Program-made: the position numbers and the translations under genes
Part shown: positions 7,085 to 7,435 of the stretch, piece after piece
Layout: each line of letters begins with the position of its first letter
Position numbering within the stretch: the first letter of the stretch is position 1
DNA from: DATAQC01 sp051001215
GTDB lineage: Bacteria > Actinomycetota > Acidimicrobiia > Acidimicrobiales > AC-14
Direction: 5' to 3'
Assembly (NCBI GenBank): GCA_051001215.1
Contig: JBPCNP010000162.1
Coordinates: 1-7,435, forward strand
Length of the DNA stretch: 7,435 bases
Notes under the pieces: generated by a model
What the model saw: only the letters and a program-made list of their open reading frames with translations
Told to the model about the DNA's origin: nothing
The model's database searches: none

Positions 7085-7435
7085 ATCCGGGGGTGGAAAC
7101 GTGACCGTACGGTGGGAGCGGCGGCAGCTGGTCTTGCCCTAATCGTGCTCGGCTGGGCCGGCACGTTCGAGGCGTCCGCCCAGATTGGCCCCATCATCAC
7201 CGTGCCCGAGGCTCTGGTGCCGACCACCACCACGGCACCCCCCCGTCCCGGTGAACCGCCGCCGCCCAGCACCACGACCACGCTGCCGTCGCTGCTGAAG
7301 GCCCTGCAGCCGACGACAACCACGGCCCCGCCGGCCCCGCCCCAGCCAGCCGCGCCGGCTTCCCCCGTGGCCATTCCCGGCAACGGCGACGGTGACGGTG
7401 GCATCCCCGATGGCGTCGGCCCCTTCCCGGCGGAC
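7085..7435 (+). CDS. Secreted Thr/Pro-rich protein, N-terminal part (cut by window end; start uncertain)
   Basis: Unknown function. The frame is open from a TAG at 7058-7060 to the window end. From 7085 it reads as a classic Sec signal peptide: basic RGWKRDR, hydrophobic AAAAGLALIVLG, then A-S-A before Q33 as a signal peptidase I site. The mature part is low-complexity, with three TTTT runs in Pro-rich context, then GNGDGDGG, resembling wall-spanning linkers of actinobacterial exported proteins; any domain lies beyond the window. The start is unresolved. The codon at 7085 is ATC, which fits the basic N-region and the promoter spacing but is not a normal start. GTG 7112 is in frame but leaves no positive charge. 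GTG 7101, with GGGGGTGG upstream, is in another frame and hits TAA at 7140-7142 after 13 codons; it would need a one-base frameshift to join the secreted frame. The protein is likely real; its exact N-terminus is not settled. Confidence 0.7.
   Translation, partial: MRGWKRDRTVGAAAAGLALIVLGWAGTFEASAQIGPIITVPEALVPTTTTAPPRPGEPPPPSTTTTLPSLLKALQPTTTTAPPAPPQPAAPASPVAIPGNGDGDGGIPDGVGPFPAD

Noticed and set aside
7072..7404. Minus-strand Gly/Val-rich frame opposite the last gene
   Set aside because: Low-complexity reverse reading of Thr/Pro codons; the plus frame has a proper signal peptide.

Overview
The window is about 7.4 kb of very GC-rich, densely coding bacterial DNA. It looks chromosomal, with housekeeping genes only. 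The codon bias, the actinobacterial form of the FolD nucleotide-binding motif (GRGxTxGRPL), short gaps, GTG/TTG starts and TAnnnT promoter boxes placed for leaderless mRNAs suggest a high-GC Actinomycetota. An Acidimicrobiia-like lineage is my guess from the general look, not a demonstrated placement.

Layout. (1) 2-253: the 3' end of scpB (chromosome condensation), interrupted by an in-frame TAA. (2) 257-1321: a probable lipoprotein N-acetylmuramoyl-L-alanine amidase (Amidase_3), with two tandem repeats in its non-catalytic N-terminal part. (3) 1330-1776, minus strand: a four-helix membrane protein of unknown function, convergent with the amidase. (4) 1837-5724: a tightly overlapped purN-purH-folD-metF operon, ending at a strong GC hairpin (5729-5762). 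(5) 5820-7019: icd, NADP-type isocitrate dehydrogenase with its own promoter. (6) about 7085 to the window end: the start of a secreted Thr/Pro-rich protein, cut by the window edge.

The operon is a one-carbon folate unit. PurN and PurH use 10-formyl-THF to add the two formyl carbons of the purine ring and release THF. FolD interconverts 5,10-methylene-, methenyl- and 10-formyl-THF, and MetF draws methylene-THF off to 5-methyl-THF for methionine. Every junction in the operon overlaps by 1-4 nt. Icd makes 2-oxoglutarate and NADPH; MetF and FolD use or make reduced nicotinamides, but I see no direct regulatory link.

I found no mobile element, CRISPR, RNA gene, phage gene or clearly new system. 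The points worth a second look are: the scpB nonsense codon; three in-frame tandem repeats whose periods are multiples of 15 bp (two in the amidase, one a His-rich linker in PurH); three promoters with the same 6-nt gap between the -10 box and the coding start; and the last gene, whose expected leaderless start codon reads ATC.
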